Notes under the pieces: model-generated
The model's input: only the letters and a program-made list of their open reading frames with translations
Told to the model about the DNA's origin: nothing
Database searches by the model: none
Translations under genes and position numbers: made by a program
Source of the DNA: Nostoc foliaceum FACHB-393
Lineage (GTDB): Bacteria > Cyanobacteriota > Cyanobacteriia > Cyanobacteriales > Nostocaceae
Length of the DNA stretch: 64,000 nucleotides
Assembly: GCF_014698505.1 (NCBI RefSeq)
Contig: NZ_JACJTD010000002.1
Span: 62,001 to 126,000, forward strand
Direction of reading: 5' to 3'
In this document: positions 25,417 to 35,600 of the stretch, piece by piece
How positions within the stretch are numbered: the first letter of the stretch is position 1
Layout of the letters: each line of letters starts with the position of its first letter

Positions 25417-25938
25417 TTAGCCTACTGCTGCGGCTGCACGATCAAAGTAGCTAGCAACTTCAGATGATATAGCGCTGCAATCGCCTCTAGTGATACCATT
25501 GGGGTCGTTAACAAGAGCCAAAGCTGCTTCCTTCATCTTTTGCACGCCAACTGCTACAGAAGCACCAGGAGTTCCTAGAGCCAAGTAGGTTTCGCGGAGA
25601 CCGTTTAGACAACGATCATCTAACACACTTGCATCACCAGCAAAGATTGCATAGGTTACATAGCGTAAGATGATTTCCATGTCACGCAAGCAAGCAGCAT
25701 TCCGACGGTTGGTGTAAGCGTTACCACCAGGAGCAATCAACTGAGGCTGTTCTGCGAACAGAGCGCGAGCTGCATTGGCAACAATTGCTGAGGAGTTGCT
25801 GGTAATCCGGTTTACGGTATCTGCACGCTTGTTGCCATCTTTAACTAGGGCAGCTAGGGCATCCAACTGAGCAGCGCTGAGATATTCACCGCGGGCATCA
25901 GCTTGGGTGATTACTTTTGCAAATGCATCTAAAACCAT
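25417..25938 (-). CDS. cpcB: C-phycocyanin beta subunit
   Basis: 173 residues, first gene of the operon. Chromophore cysteines are C83 ([13 protein letters not shown]) and C154 ([11 protein letters not shown]), with the third conserved Cys C110 (DDRCLNG). The [10 protein letters not shown] block contains the Asn that is methylated in the family; the residue after NRR is Asn instead of the usual Met. Total 3 Met, 3 Cys. AGGAGA at 25948-25953 (minus strand) lies 9 bases before the ATG. Order and presence of cpcD and two linkers exclude a phycoerythrocyanin (pec) operon. Confidence 0.95.
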   Translation of the reverse strand: MVLDAFAKVITQADARGEYLSAAQLDALAALVKDGNKRADTVNRITSNSSAIVANAARALFAEQPQLIAPGGNAYTNRRNAACLRDMEIILRYVTYAIFAGDASVLDDRCLNGLRETYLALGTPGASVAVGVQKMKEAALALVNDPNGITRGDCSAISSEVASYFDRAAAAVG

Positions 25939-26324
25939 TGCCTTAAATCTCCTAATTTGCTTGCTGTAAGAATAATTGGACTCAAAACTGAATGGTTCAG
26001 CTTTTTTGATGTCAGCACTGCCTGACGAGTTACGAAAGGTTTAAAACAGACATCCACGGAATAAGTTTACGATCTCCAGGCTTTCAGATTAAAACTTTTG
26101 TTAAAAAACTTCAAACTTCTATGAACGACTGGAAAACCTGATTAAGATGTTGTTTTTTACTTCCAAGTTCTCTTTATACAATGCTGCCGCGTCATTATTT
26201 ATTACAAATTATTGTTATGTTTGTTAATTTCATTTACATAAGTTTACATTTTCCTCTCTTTGCTCTTTTGACTTTTCTCCAGCCCAAAAGATGGGAGAAT
26301 TTATTTCTGGAAATCCCTTTAAGA
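25939..26324. promoter_or_regulatory. Upstream leader/promoter region of the cpc operon
   Basis: This AT-rich stretch must contain the cpc promoter (minus strand). I can see a small inverted repeat GTCAG/CTGAC (26011-26026) in the leader and the Shine-Dalgarno at 25948-25953. I could not find a clear paired TTGCACA-type box of the light-responsive L-box kind. Beyond 26180 nothing further is recognised. Confidence 0.4.
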
Positions 26325-26362
26325 GTGCGTAGGCGTAGCCCACCTCAGGCATCGCACCCTTA
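26325..26362. repeat. GTGCGTAGGCGTAGCC repeat, copy A
   Basis: GTGCGTAGGCGTAGCC followed by GGCATCGCACCCTT, whose ends (GTGCG/CGCAC) are complementary, making a 38-base stem-type element. A close copy lies at 26648-26684 and a shortened relative at 31729-31755. Both full copies directly precede hpnH 3' end sequence. Confidence 0.8.
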
Positions 26363-26469
26363 AGTTGTGTAGTATTTGCTACTTTTTAGCTCCTGCCAAG
26401 GGCATGCCCTATATGTGCGGTTGCATTGCATCCATTGCAGCCGTGGGTTCATAGCGGTAGTGAAGAATA
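26363..26469 (-). pseudogene. Duplicated 3' fragment of hpnH
   Basis: This stretch repeats the hpnH 3' end and downstream sequence at about 26685-26806: AGTATTTGCTACTTTTTAGC, the GCCAAGGGCA segment and GCGGTTGCATTGCATCCATT are shared. On the minus strand it reads [12 protein letters not shown], identical to the HpnH C-terminus, then stops early. Small deletions and substitutions distinguish it from the intact copy. It is not expressed as a meaningful protein. Confidence 0.85.
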
Positions 26470-26596
26470 TGCTCTATAGCCTCTGGCAAAATTTCAAATC
26501 GGTCTAACTGCTTTCAAATCATGCTCTTCAGCTAAGACCCAACATCGCTCAATCATATTCAAGCCAGGTGAATAGGCTAGTACCAAAATCTATTAG
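26470..26596 (-). pseudogene. Transposase remnant (IS630-like C-terminal part)
   Basis: The minus strand from about 26590 reads LVLAYSPGLNMIERCWVLAE, matching the YSPxLNxIEhfW block of IS630/DDE-superfamily transposases, followed after a frame change by a short continuation (RFEILPEAIEHILHYR) that runs into the duplicated hpnH end. No terminal repeats or other transposase parts were found. It sits between the two hpnH 3' copies, suggesting that transposition or its repair made the duplication. Confidence 0.6.
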
Positions 26597-26647
26597 CCAA
26601 TAATGACTTTCATAAATCGCAATGAACCAGATAATAATATTTAGAGG

Positions 26648-26684
26648 GTGCGTAGGCGTAGCCCCCCGCAGGCATCGCACCCTC
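26648..26684. repeat. GTGCGTAGGCGTAGCC repeat, copy B
   Basis: Second full copy of the element at 26325-26362, differing in a few bases (CCCCGCAGG for CACCTCAGG). It lies 25 bases downstream of the hpnH stop codon. Confidence 0.8.
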
Positions 26685-26708
26685 TCAATATGTAGTATTT
26701 GCTACTTT

Positions 26709-27728
26709 TTAGCTTCTACCAAACACACTGCCAAGGGCACGCGCCATATTTTGCGGTTGCATTGCATCCATTGCGGCGGTGGGTTCGTAACCGCAGTGAA
26801 CCATACAATCGGCACATTTGGGATTACCACTCTTCTGGCCGTATTGACTCCAGTCAGTTTGTGCCAGTAATTCCTTGAAAGTGGAGTAATAACCTTCGTT
26901 CAGCAGATAGCAAGGTTTTTGCCAACCAAGAACACTATAACTAGGGCTACCCCAAGGCGTGCATTCATAGTCCTTTTCACCAGTGAGAAAATCTAAGAAC
27001 AGAGGATTGTGATTGAAGTTCCAGTTTTTTTCACCAGCTTTGTATGGAGCCAGAATTTCCCGAAAGAGGGCGCGTGTTTGTTCACGGTGGAGAAAATGAT
27101 CTTGATCTGGTGCCCATTCGTAACTGTAGCCGGGAGAAATCATCATCCCGTCAGTATTTAGTGTTTCTAAAAAGTCGAAGAACTCTTGCATATCTTTGGG
27201 TTCAGTACCTTCAAAGATAGTGGTGTTAGTGGTGACACGAAAGCCTTTAGCTTTAGCGGCGCGAATGGCTTTGACAGCAATATCAAAAACACCTTTGCGA
27301 TCGACACACTGATCATGCAACTCCCGCATCCCATCTAAATGCACACTAAAAGTCAGGTAAGGAGAAGGTTCAAACTTATCCAGGTTCTTTTCTAACAACA
27401 AACCATTGGTACACAAGTAAATATATTTCTTGCGCTCAATTAAGCCCCGGACAATCTCATCAATTTGGGGATGTAGCAGAGGTTCTCCCCCAGGAATTGA
27501 GACAACTGGTGCGCCGCACTCTTCCACTGCGGTAAAGCACTGTTCTGGGGTGAGATTTTGCTTTAAAATTTCCTTTGGATGTTGTATTTTACCACAACCA
27601 GTACAAGCGAGATTACACCGAAAAAGAGGTTCCAACATTAATACTAAAGGGAAGCGTTTACGTCCTTTCAAACGCTGAGTAACAAGATACTTCCCAATAT
27701 CCATAGCTTGTTGTAGATTAACTGCCAT
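26709..27728 (-). CDS. hpnH: Hopanoid biosynthesis radical SAM protein HpnH (adenosylhopane synthase)
   Basis: 339 residues. The radical SAM cluster motif CNLACTGCG (C-x3-C-x2-C) is near residue 39-46; [12 protein letters not shown] and [10 protein letters not shown] are later SAM/radical blocks, and the C-terminal [12 protein letters not shown]ys set is typical of HpnH. The enzyme joins a 5'-deoxyadenosyl radical to diploptene, the first step in making extended C35 hopanoids. It is the last gene of RND-hpnA-hpnH on the minus strand (99-base gap from hpnA). A duplicated, decayed copy of its 3' end lies just downstream. Confidence 0.93.
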   Translation of the reverse strand: MAVNLQQAMDIGKYLVTQRLKGRKRFPLVLMLEPLFRCNLACTGCGKIQHPKEILKQNLTPEQCFTAVEECGAPVVSIPGGEPLLHPQIDEIVRGLIERKKYIYLCTNGLLLEKNLDKFEPSPYLTFSVHLDGMRELHDQCVDRKGVFDIAVKAIRAAKAKGFRVTTNTTIFEGTEPKDMQEFFDFLETLNTDGMMISPGYSYEWAPDQDHFLHREQTRALFREILAPYKAGEKNWNFNHNPLFLDFLTGEKDYECTPWGSPSYSVLGWQKPCYLLNEGYYSTFKELLAQTDWSQYGQKSGNPKCADCMVHCGYEPTAAMDAMQPQNMARALGSVFGRS

Positions 27729-27827
27729 TGTTGCGATCGCTCCTCTTTTAAATATAAAAACACCACTTTAGGGGCGCACATCTATGCACCCCTACATATT
27801 GCATCCACACGTGAATCGCTATATTTT

Positions 27828-28811
27828 TCATTGAACGTAACCCTGAGCAACAAACCAATCCACAGCATCTTTGAGTGCCGCTTTCAGCGGAGATTGGGGT
27901 AAACCCAACTCTCGTACAGCCTTGGCGGCATCGTAATACATAGGTTGTTTCGCCATCCGCACGCCATCTAATGGCACTGAAGGCAATTTTCCCAAGGGTG
28001 CGAGAATCTTTTCATCAACCCAAGCAACACTAAGGGGCAACCAAGCGGGTACTGTTCGTTGAGGGGCGCTTAGACCGGTGATATCGGCAAGTTGTTCGAG
28101 TAGTTCCTTGAGACTTAGGTTTTGATGACCTAAGATATAGCGGTCGCCTGATTTACCCCGTTGCAAAGCCAGTAAATGTCCCCATGCCGCATCCCGCACA
28201 TCGATAAAATTCAAACCAGTATCTAAGTAAAAGGGCATTTGCCGTCGCAAAAACCGCAGGATTATATCACCTGTCGGGGTAGGTTTGATATCCAACGAGC
28301 CAATTGGGCTGCTGGGATTGACAATAACTACTTCCTGACCTGTAGCAACGGCTTGCATGGCTTCTTGTTCAGCGAGAAACTTGGACTTTTTGTAGTCACC
28401 CACCAACTTTTCTAAAGGACTCTGATGTGTTTCATCGACGACTTGACCAGATGATCCTACTCCAATTGCCGCTACTGAACTAGTATAAACGGTGCGCTCA
28501 ATCCCAGCTTTGCGAGCTGCTGCCAACACATTGCGCGTACCCAAGACATTGTTATGGTGGAGTAACTCCCGGTCTGTTTGCCAGAGGGAATAATGGGCTG
28601 CCACATGAAATAGGTATTGACAACCTTCCATTTGTTGCCAGAGATTTGAATCATTCAAATCGCCTTTGACAATTTCCACCTCCAAACCGCGTAGATTCTC
28701 CAAATTGCTGCTTGAGCGTACCAGTGCTTTGACATCATATCTCTGTTGGAGTAACAACCGTACTAAGTGAGCACCAATAAAGCCCGTACCCCCCGTGACA
28801 AAGACTTGCAT
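27828..28811 (-). CDS. hpnA: Hopanoid-associated sugar epimerase/dehydrogenase HpnA
   Basis: 327 residues from ATG 28811, where the start overlaps the stop of the RND gene as TGATG; the longer frame to 28847 would run into that gene. Rossmann motif VTGGTGFIGAHLV at the N-terminus, catalytic YKKSKFLAEQEA (Y-x3-K) near residue 150 and the IVNPSSPIGSLDIKPTPTG block identify the HpnA branch of extended short-chain dehydrogenases. HpnA is found next to hopanoid genes; its exact substrate is not fully settled. Translational coupling ties it to the upstream pump. Confidence 0.9.
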   Translation of the reverse strand: MQVFVTGGTGFIGAHLVRLLLQQRYDVKALVRSSSNLENLRGLEVEIVKGDLNDSNLWQQMEGCQYLFHVAAHYSLWQTDRELLHHNNVLGTRNVLAAARKAGIERTVYTSSVAAIGVGSSGQVVDETHQSPLEKLVGDYKKSKFLAEQEAMQAVATGQEVVIVNPSSPIGSLDIKPTPTGDIILRFLRRQMPFYLDTGLNFIDVRDAAWGHLLALQRGKSGDRYILGHQNLSLKELLEQLADITGLSAPQRTVPAWLPLSVAWVDEKILAPLGKLPSVPLDGVRMAKQPMYYDAAKAVRELGLPQSPLKAALKDAVDWFVAQGYVQ

Positions 28812-31525
28812 CAACTTCTCTCCCTCGTCTGAAATCGGGGAAACCAATCATCCAAAATGGCGTAGACTACCGGCACAACAATCAAGCTGAGGATAGTTGA
28901 AGTTATGAGTCCACCTGCGATCGCTACAGCCATAGGCGATCGCAATTCGGAACCAGCACCAAAGCCCAATGCGATCGGTAGCATCCCTAAGAGTGTAGAG
29001 GCAGTAGTCATCATAATTGGTCTGAGGCGCACTGGGCCAGCTTTGAGAATCGCCTCTGTGCGGTCTAAGCCAGATTTGCGGAGTTGGTTGATGTAATCTA
29101 CCAGTAAGATGGCATTTTTGTTTGCTAGTCCCAACAAAAACACAAAGCCAATCAGCGAGATCATGCCAAAGTCACTCTTGGTGAAGAGTAAAGCCAACAT
29201 GGCACCGACAATTGACAAGGGCAAAGAAACACCTATTACTACTGGGTCTATCCAGCTTTTGAACAGCAAAATCAGTACTACGACAATGCACAATGCTGAT
29301 AAAAGTAAAGTAGTACCAAAACTACTAAATACTTCACCTTGGCGGGCAGAATCTCCTCCCAAGTCTAAAGTTACACCAGCAGGTAACACTGCTTTTGCTT
29401 CTGCTACTAATTGGTCGGTGGCACTACCCAAGGACAAATCCTTGCCCAGATTGGCACTAATATAGGCAACTCTTTGATTGTTGAGCCGCTCAATTTGAAA
29501 AACTGTGCCCTGCGGGTTTGTTTCACTTGTCACAGTGACATCAGCAAATCCCGGTAGTTTTTCGATGCGCTCTTTAATTGCCTTGGCAGCTTTGCTGAGG
29601 CTTTGGAGGTTATCGCCTCGTAGTGATGCCTGTAAAGGTTTTTGTCCACCAGTATCAACAAATTGAATATCTTCTACGCTGGTACTCACACCAGGAAGAT
29701 TAGGCAAAGACGAGCGTAATTGGTCTTGTATTTCCGCAGTCTTGATGTTACGGTCTTCCTTCAGCTTCACATAAAGCGTACCTTTGTTTGGCTCACCTTC
29801 ACGAGAACCAACAGTAGTAAACACCGTTTCTACTACTGGAGATTTTCTCACCACATCTTCTAGTTTCTTGGCAACCTCTAGAGAATCATTCAAAGGATTG
29901 GGGATAGGGAATTGGGATGCGGCAGATAAGGAAGAAATTCCCCCTTGTCCCCCTTGTCCTCCTTGTCCCCCTTGTCCTCCTTGCCCCTGCAAAAATTGCT
30001 CAGGGATTTTTGGCAAGGGTGCGGTGTAAGTAATATTGAACTCGCCGCGATCTAATTTAGGAATAAACCCTTTGGGAATGAGTAGACTCAGTGCCATACC
30101 TGCAACAAAGCTAAGTATGGCTAATGCGATAACTGTTTTGCGGTGGTTTAAAGACCAGTGGAGTAAATTTCTGTAATATTGGGTAAAATTCAGCCAGGTG
30201 TTTGCTTCCTGGCGGCGCGGAGTTGAAGTAGCAGGTTTTAGCCAGAAAGTGGCTAAGGCTGGTGACAATGTACGGGCGACCAGCGTCGAAGCAATCATGG
30301 CTGCTGAAACCGTAATTCCGAACGGCTTGAAGAACTGCCCGATTACTCCACCCATCAAACCAATGGGTAAAAAAACCGCTACTGCTGTAGCAGTGGTGGC
30401 GATGACTGTTAAGCCAATTTCATCTGTTGCTGAAAAGGCGGCTTGGCGAGGAGTTTCCCCTTCTTCGATGTGCCGCATGATGTTTTCGACATCGATGATC
30501 GCATCATCGATTACACTGCCAATCACTAAGGCCAAAGCCAGCAACGTAATCGTTTCTAGGTTGAAACCAAAAATTGCCATGACAATAAACGTCGCCAACA
30601 AAGATGTTGGAATCGCCAAGGCAGAGATGAAAGTTGCCCGCCAATTCCATAAAAAAGGAAAAATTACTACGATAGACAACAAGACTGCTTCCATCAGCGC
30701 ATCGATTGTTGACTGGGTAGCTTGGCGGATATATTCTGCTTGGGTAGCAGCTAAAGTGAGGTTGACATTCTTGAGGGTAGAGCGTAGCCTTTGGACTTCT
30801 TTCTCAACCCGACTGACTACTTCTAAGGTGTTAGCGCTACCGCGTTTGATTACCTGAAATGCTAGTGCATCTTGCCCGTTAAACCTGACTAATGTTGCCC
30901 CTGATTGGGGGACAGATGCACTGGCATTAGCTGGATTTAGGGGAGGAGTTGCAGTAGCACCACCCAACAGTGAGACTTTCAGGACTCCTGGTAATTTAGC
31001 GATCGCACTTACAATCTCGTCTTGCGCCAACTTTGTCAAATCTGTGAGATTCCGGGTGGGACTCTCAATGGCATAGCTAATGGCGGCTGACTCATTTAAA
31101 TTCAGGGGAATAATTTTAGAAGTCGCTCCCTGAGGCAAAGTCAACTGCTTGAGGGCAGCTTCAACTTCTTTGGTCGATGTTTCTAAATTCGTCCCAACGG
31201 CAAAAGAAAGGGCAACGGCTGTTTGACTTGGATAAGTGGATGAGCGCATATTCTCCAGTCCTTCTAGGGAGCGGAGGCGTTCTTCCAAGGGTTCGGTGAG
31301 TTTTGCCTCTGTATCCAGAGCAGTTTTCAGAGGGGCTGTAGCATTTACAACCACTACTGGAAATGTAATATCTGGAAACAAAGCATACTTGAGAGAACTG
31401 AAAGCCAGAATACCAGCTACCGTTACGGCAATCCAAAAACTCACCGTCAGCCACGAAAATTGAATCGCCAATTTGGAAATATTGAAGAGTTCTCGTGCGG
31501 ATTTTGAGCGATGAAGCTTTACCAT
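28811..31525 (-). CDS. RND-family efflux transporter permease
   Basis: 904 residues, about 12 membrane helices with two large periplasmic loops. The proton-relay block ALALVIGSVIDDAIIDVENIMRH (Asp pair in helix 4) is typical of AcrB-like HAE/HME permeases. It is somewhat shorter than the usual ~1030. Between the two halves, DNA at about 29885-29993 encodes a tract of five GQG-type repeats and IPNPLNDS, derived from CCTTGTCCC-type repeats. No membrane fusion protein gene adjoins. Co-location with hpnA and hpnH (ATG of hpnA overlaps its stop) suggests lipid-related transport, by inference only. Confidence 0.88.
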   Translation of the reverse strand: MVKLHRSKSARELFNISKLAIQFSWLTVSFWIAVTVAGILAFSSLKYALFPDITFPVVVVNATAPLKTALDTEAKLTEPLEERLRSLEGLENMRSSTYPSQTAVALSFAVGTNLETSTKEVEAALKQLTLPQGATSKIIPLNLNESAAISYAIESPTRNLTDLTKLAQDEIVSAIAKLPGVLKVSLLGGATATPPLNPANASASVPQSGATLVRFNGQDALAFQVIKRGSANTLEVVSRVEKEVQRLRSTLKNVNLTLAATQAEYIRQATQSTIDALMEAVLLSIVVIFPFLWNWRATFISALAIPTSLLATFIVMAIFGFNLETITLLALALVIGSVIDDAIIDVENIMRHIEEGETPRQAAFSATDEIGLTVIATTATAVAVFLPIGLMGGVIGQFFKPFGITVSAAMIASTLVARTLSPALATFWLKPATSTPRRQEANTWLNFTQYYRNLLHWSLNHRKTVIALAILSFVAGMALSLLIPKGFIPKLDRGEFNITYTAPLPKIPEQFLQGQGGQGGQGGQGGQGGISSLSAASQFPIPNPLNDSLEVAKKLEDVVRKSPVVETVFTTVGSREGEPNKGTLYVKLKEDRNIKTAEIQDQLRSSLPNLPGVSTSVEDIQFVDTGGQKPLQASLRGDNLQSLSKAAKAIKERIEKLPGFADVTVTSETNPQGTVFQIERLNNQRVAYISANLGKDLSLGSATDQLVAEAKAVLPAGVTLDLGGDSARQGEVFSSFGTTLLLSALCIVVVLILLFKSWIDPVVIGVSLPLSIVGAMLALLFTKSDFGMISLIGFVFLLGLANKNAILLVDYINQLRKSGLDRTEAILKAGPVRLRPIMMTTASTLLGMLPIALGFGAGSELRSPMAVAIAGGLITSTILSLIVVPVVYAILDDWFPRFQTRERS
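29885..29993. repeat. Repeat tract translated within the RND gene
   Basis: Alternating CCTTGTCCC and CCTTGTCCT 9-mers (29943-29987) followed by CCCAATCCC-like sequence. Read on the minus strand as repeated GGQ and FPIPNPL. Similar runs appear outside genes at 47390-47425. Confidence 0.8.
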
Positions 31526-31836
31526 CTTGGAAAATTATCGTGTGGGTGACACAATTATTTAGTCATGCTACAGCAATCACCTTCGGTTTGCGAGTTTTAA
31601 GCACCAGAAAACGGCAATATTACTTATTGTTACTCAGATGTGGCAAAATTTTTAATACAGAATTGAACTTTAGAAATGAAACTTGGTTCTGTCGAGCATA
31701 AGGAATTATTCTGTCGGAGCTTTACAAACTGCGTAGGCGTAGCCCGTCGTAGACATCACTCTCCAAGGTACAGAAGAATTAAGCCACGCTCGCCTATTTA
31801 TACCCAAACGCAAACTTGAAACTGTCGAGAGGGCTA
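31526..31836. other. Divergent intergenic region between RND and hpnG
   Basis: Should hold promoters for both directions. It contains a relative of the GTAGGCGTAGCC repeat (31729-31755, ending GTAGACATC). No operator-like symmetry or riboswitch fold recognised. Confidence 0.4.
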
Positions 31837-32526
31837 GTGTCTAATTTTTTGCCCATCAACACAATTCTGGTGCCTCAGGGAGCAGAACATAAAGCTGTGT
31901 GTCGCGGATTAAGCGGCGTTAGTGGTTCCATCCCAACAGTAGTAGCTATACCTGTTGGGATGAAGCCTTTACTCAAATACCTCCAACAATCCCAAGGAAA
32001 TGGACAATTTCTGGCTCCAAAATCCAGAGTGCTGATTATGGGTGTATGTGGCAGCTTGAGCGATCGCTATGCAGTTGGTGATATTGTGCTGTATCAAGAT
32101 TGTGTTTATCAGGGGAAGCAGCAAGAATGCGATCGCACTTTCACAGATCAATTGCACTCTTCTATACCAGGAAATATATCATTTGTCAAGTCACTGACAA
32201 GCGATCGCGTGATTTGGTCTGCTGCCGAAAAACACCGTTTAGGTGAGACTTTGGCGGCTGATGTTGTTGATATGGAAGGATTTACCGCCCTAGAGTTTTT
32301 CAATACAGCCGGGGTGGACGTGGCAATGCTGCGAGTAGTTTGTGACGATTGTCAGCACGATATCCCCGATCTCACAGCAGCAATTAACTCTGATGGTTCC
32401 CTAAACCCTTTTCCTTTAGCGATGGGAATGCTTCGACAACCCCTTGCTGCTACTCGGTTGATTCGAGGTTCATTAACAGCATTAAAGGTGTTAGAAGAAG
32501 TTACAAATACGCTCTTTTCTGGCTAG
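31837..32526 (+). CDS. hpnG: Hopanoid-associated nucleoside phosphorylase-like HpnG
   Basis: 229 residues from GTG 31837 (preceded by GAGAGGG); a TTG start at 31816 is possible. Phosphorylase-superfamily blocks: ILVPQGAEHKAV at the N-terminus, VLIMGVCGSLSDRYAVGDIVLY, and VVDMEGFTALEFF with the acidic ribose-binding Glu, plus LRVVCDDCQHDIPD. In hopanoid producers HpnG removes adenine from adenosylhopane to give ribosylhopane, acting after HpnH. It is divergent from the hpnA/hpnH transcript, which supports the assignment over a general MTA/SAH nucleosidase. Confidence 0.8.
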   Translation: MSNFLPINTILVPQGAEHKAVCRGLSGVSGSIPTVVAIPVGMKPLLKYLQQSQGNGQFLAPKSRVLIMGVCGSLSDRYAVGDIVLYQDCVYQGKQQECDRTFTDQLHSSIPGNISFVKSLTSDRVIWSAAEKHRLGETLAADVVDMEGFTALEFFNTAGVDVAMLRVVCDDCQHDIPDLTAAINSDGSLNPFPLAMGMLRQPLAATRLIRGSLTALKVLEEVTNTLFSG

Positions 32527-32609
32527 AGGTTGAATTGACATTCCCCTGGCTGAATAAATTAACAGCTAAAACAAAACGTTACTGGAGGCTAAAGGCTCTA
32601 AAATAGCTT

Positions 32610-35600
32610 TCATTTCCCCTCTTCCAGGATTAATGTAGACTCAGCTGTACGCCCAAATTCTTCTGGTGCATATTGCAGGTGAACTTCAGCACCAGGCCAA
32701 GAAAATGTACCAGGGGTGACAGAACGGACTAAGTAATGGAGGCTATAAACTCCTGGTTCCAGGTGGTCGGCGTAGGCGATAATGCGATCGCGGTAGATAT
32801 TCCTAAAGCCAAGTTCCCAGCTATCGGCTTTTGCTTGTAATGCAGCTGTGGTAGTTTGAAAACTTGCATCCACCGCCTCAAAACCTGATGGTAGCGGATC
32901 TTTAATCACCACATGATCCACAGGATGATCGGCGATGATTTCTAAACCAATATCAAACACTTGTCCAGAAGCTAAAGTCAAGGGTTTATCAAAAGCGTAA
33001 AGTCCTGTTTTTTGCAGAAATTTCGCTTCATTTAATTTGCTAATTTCTCGTATTACCCGTAAACCGTTAAACCTACCTGGTTGATTTCCCTGCAAGCGAT
33101 AATTATAAGCAACCAGATAGTGTAAAGTGCCATTACCTGATTTTTGCAGCATTAAATCATGACGACCACGAGGTAATTTATTCATTGGCACATTTAGCTT
33201 TAAGCTAGGATTTTGATAGCCATTAAACCTATTTTCTCCTAACTTATTACCAGCTAATTGCACTGTGGCAACAAAATTAGGTGGTGTGGGTTGCAGTTGG
33301 CTATATTCTACCAAAGCTGTTAATGCTTGGGCATTGTTATAGTTAGTTTGCCATGTGCCATTCCGTCGCAGTGCGATAAGACTTTGGAATAACTTATCTA
33401 TCACTTCAGATTTACTTTGTTTAGCAATAAATAATCGTAAAGCTTGCGCTTGCGCGGTAGTCGATGAACTCATCCATCCCCAACTACGGGGTAAACTTAC
33501 AACTGCTGTGCGACCAGTTTCATATATATTCTGTTGCAGCTTGTTCACTAATTGTTGAGATTCGTCTTGCCATTCTGGGAATTGAGATAAGTATCGCGCC
33601 AATTTAATTTGAGTTACTATATCAAAATTATTGCGCTGTTCATAAATATCTGCTAGGAAAGTATTGCGTTTTTCACCCAGTTCTGATAAAGCAATTAAAG
33701 CATTAAGTTGCAGTTGCCTTTTACATAGTAGTTGTTTGCAAAACTCGTATTCTCCAGGGTTCGCCAGAACTTTTTGCAGATAAGTTTTGAGGCGAGACAG
33801 TATTGCAGAATCGACTAAATTAGGGAACGCCTGACTGGCTTTTACCAAAGATTCACCTGCATAGGAAGAAACCCAAGGGTCGGATTTTTGTTGTCCGGGA
33901 AAAGCAGCAAAACCACCATCAGCTATTTGGAGTTTTTGTAATGTTTCAAGGGCTTGTTTCGCCTGTTGGCTAGGATTAAATTCTGCAAATGTCTGACCAT
34001 ATTTTTGGGCAATAGTTTGCAGATTGGCAGCAATGATTAACTGACTTGCAGCAGGTTCTGTGAAAGGTAAATCATCATCTTCCAAAACCTGCTTTGCTGG
34101 TGCTTGAATCTCCGGTATCAAAGTACTCGCCAGCTGAATATCTAAACCTCCCGCATCAGGGAAGGTATTTTTGTCAACATTCAGGGGAATCTTCACCTGT
34201 TTTTCAGTGACACCAGTTTCAACGACTTGTTCGGTAATTTCCAGTGACTTAATTTCCAAAGGTACTTCAAAAGCATCTGCGGCTGTACCATTTAGCTGAG
34301 TCGTAAAGCGAACTTTACCAACTCCCACATTATCTGCCACCATTGGAAAGCGATAAGCATGAGTAGCAGATTCAGCTTTGGTTTGCAAAGCAGTAGTTGT
34401 GGGGTTTTTCTCGGCAAACTTCACAGTACCGCTAAGTTCGCCATTAATTGAGAGATTTCCTGTATTCCCAGTATTGTTAGTTACGGATAAGCCAGCGAGG
34501 ATGCGATCGCCAGGACGGGCAAACTGTGGCAAGATGGCATTAGTTAGCAGTGGTTTTGTGGTGATAAACGTCGCGTCTCCATTCCCAAAACGCAGATTTC
34601 CATCAGTGGCGACAGCCATCACCCGCCATGTAGTTAAGTTATCCGGGAGTTTAAAGGTTATCTGTGCATTACCGTTAACATCAGTAAGAACAGAACCGTT
34701 GTAGTAAGCTAAGGCTTGAAAATCTGTGCGAGTGCGAGTATTTGCTGCACCAGTTGAGAAACCACCGCCATAACCCCAACCTTTGGGTTTAGCTACATCT
34801 TGTGGTTGTAAAATTACATCTGGTCGATTATCGCTAAAGCGGGTAGATATTGGCTGTTCTGCATAAACTGTATCCACCAAATCTGGCGGACGATAGCCAG
34901 AAAGTTGTAACACAGCCTCATTTACCACCATGACTGTAAACTGTCCTTGGGTGGGATTTCCTTGATTGTCCTTTAGTTCTAGCTGTACTGTTTCTTCTGC
35001 ACCAGGTTCTAATGATGCTTGCACTGGCTTAACTTGCAGTTTTAAATACTTCTCCTCCAAGTTAACTTTAAAAGGTGTAAAACCAATTTTGACCAAGTTA
35101 TCTAAACTTCCTGGTTCCACTTGGCTTATGGGTTTACCTTGTCTGACTAATACAGCTTCAATGGCTGCATTTGGCAGCATTTCTGGCGTAACTTGAAACT
35201 GAATTTGTGGTGCGCCTCCCTGAACTTTGGTAATCTGTTGATAAAGGGGTTTGTCTTTAATTACAGCAAAGTACAATTCTGCATCTGCATAGGGAGATTG
35301 AATTAGTGCAGTAGCAGTTTCACCCGGTTTGAACTCTTTTTTATCTAATTTAACTTCTAAGACATTTTGTTCTCTAGAACCCCAAAATACTGAATTTCCT
35401 CCAGTTGCCCAAATTTGTAAATCTGTGGCACTTAATTCGCTTTTAGCATCGCTAAAATTAACTCTAATCCTGTATGAACCAGATTCAGGCGCTGTTAAGT
35501 TTACCGATTGCAAATTGCTAGCAGATGTAATTTCTGCTTGTCCCACTGTTTTATATTCAACTTGATTTTTTGCGGTTCGGCTACCTTCCACCAACTGCGT

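Noticed and set aside
20749..25938. Possible phycoerythrocyanin (pec) operon
   Set aside because: The alpha subunit has the phycocyanin-type [11 protein letters not shown] site, and there are two rod linkers plus a CpcD, which a pecBACEF operon lacks.
30198..30857. 219-residue plus-strand ORF opposite the RND gene
   Set aside because: Antisense shadow of a strongly conserved RND membrane domain; its composition mirrors the codon bias of the real gene.
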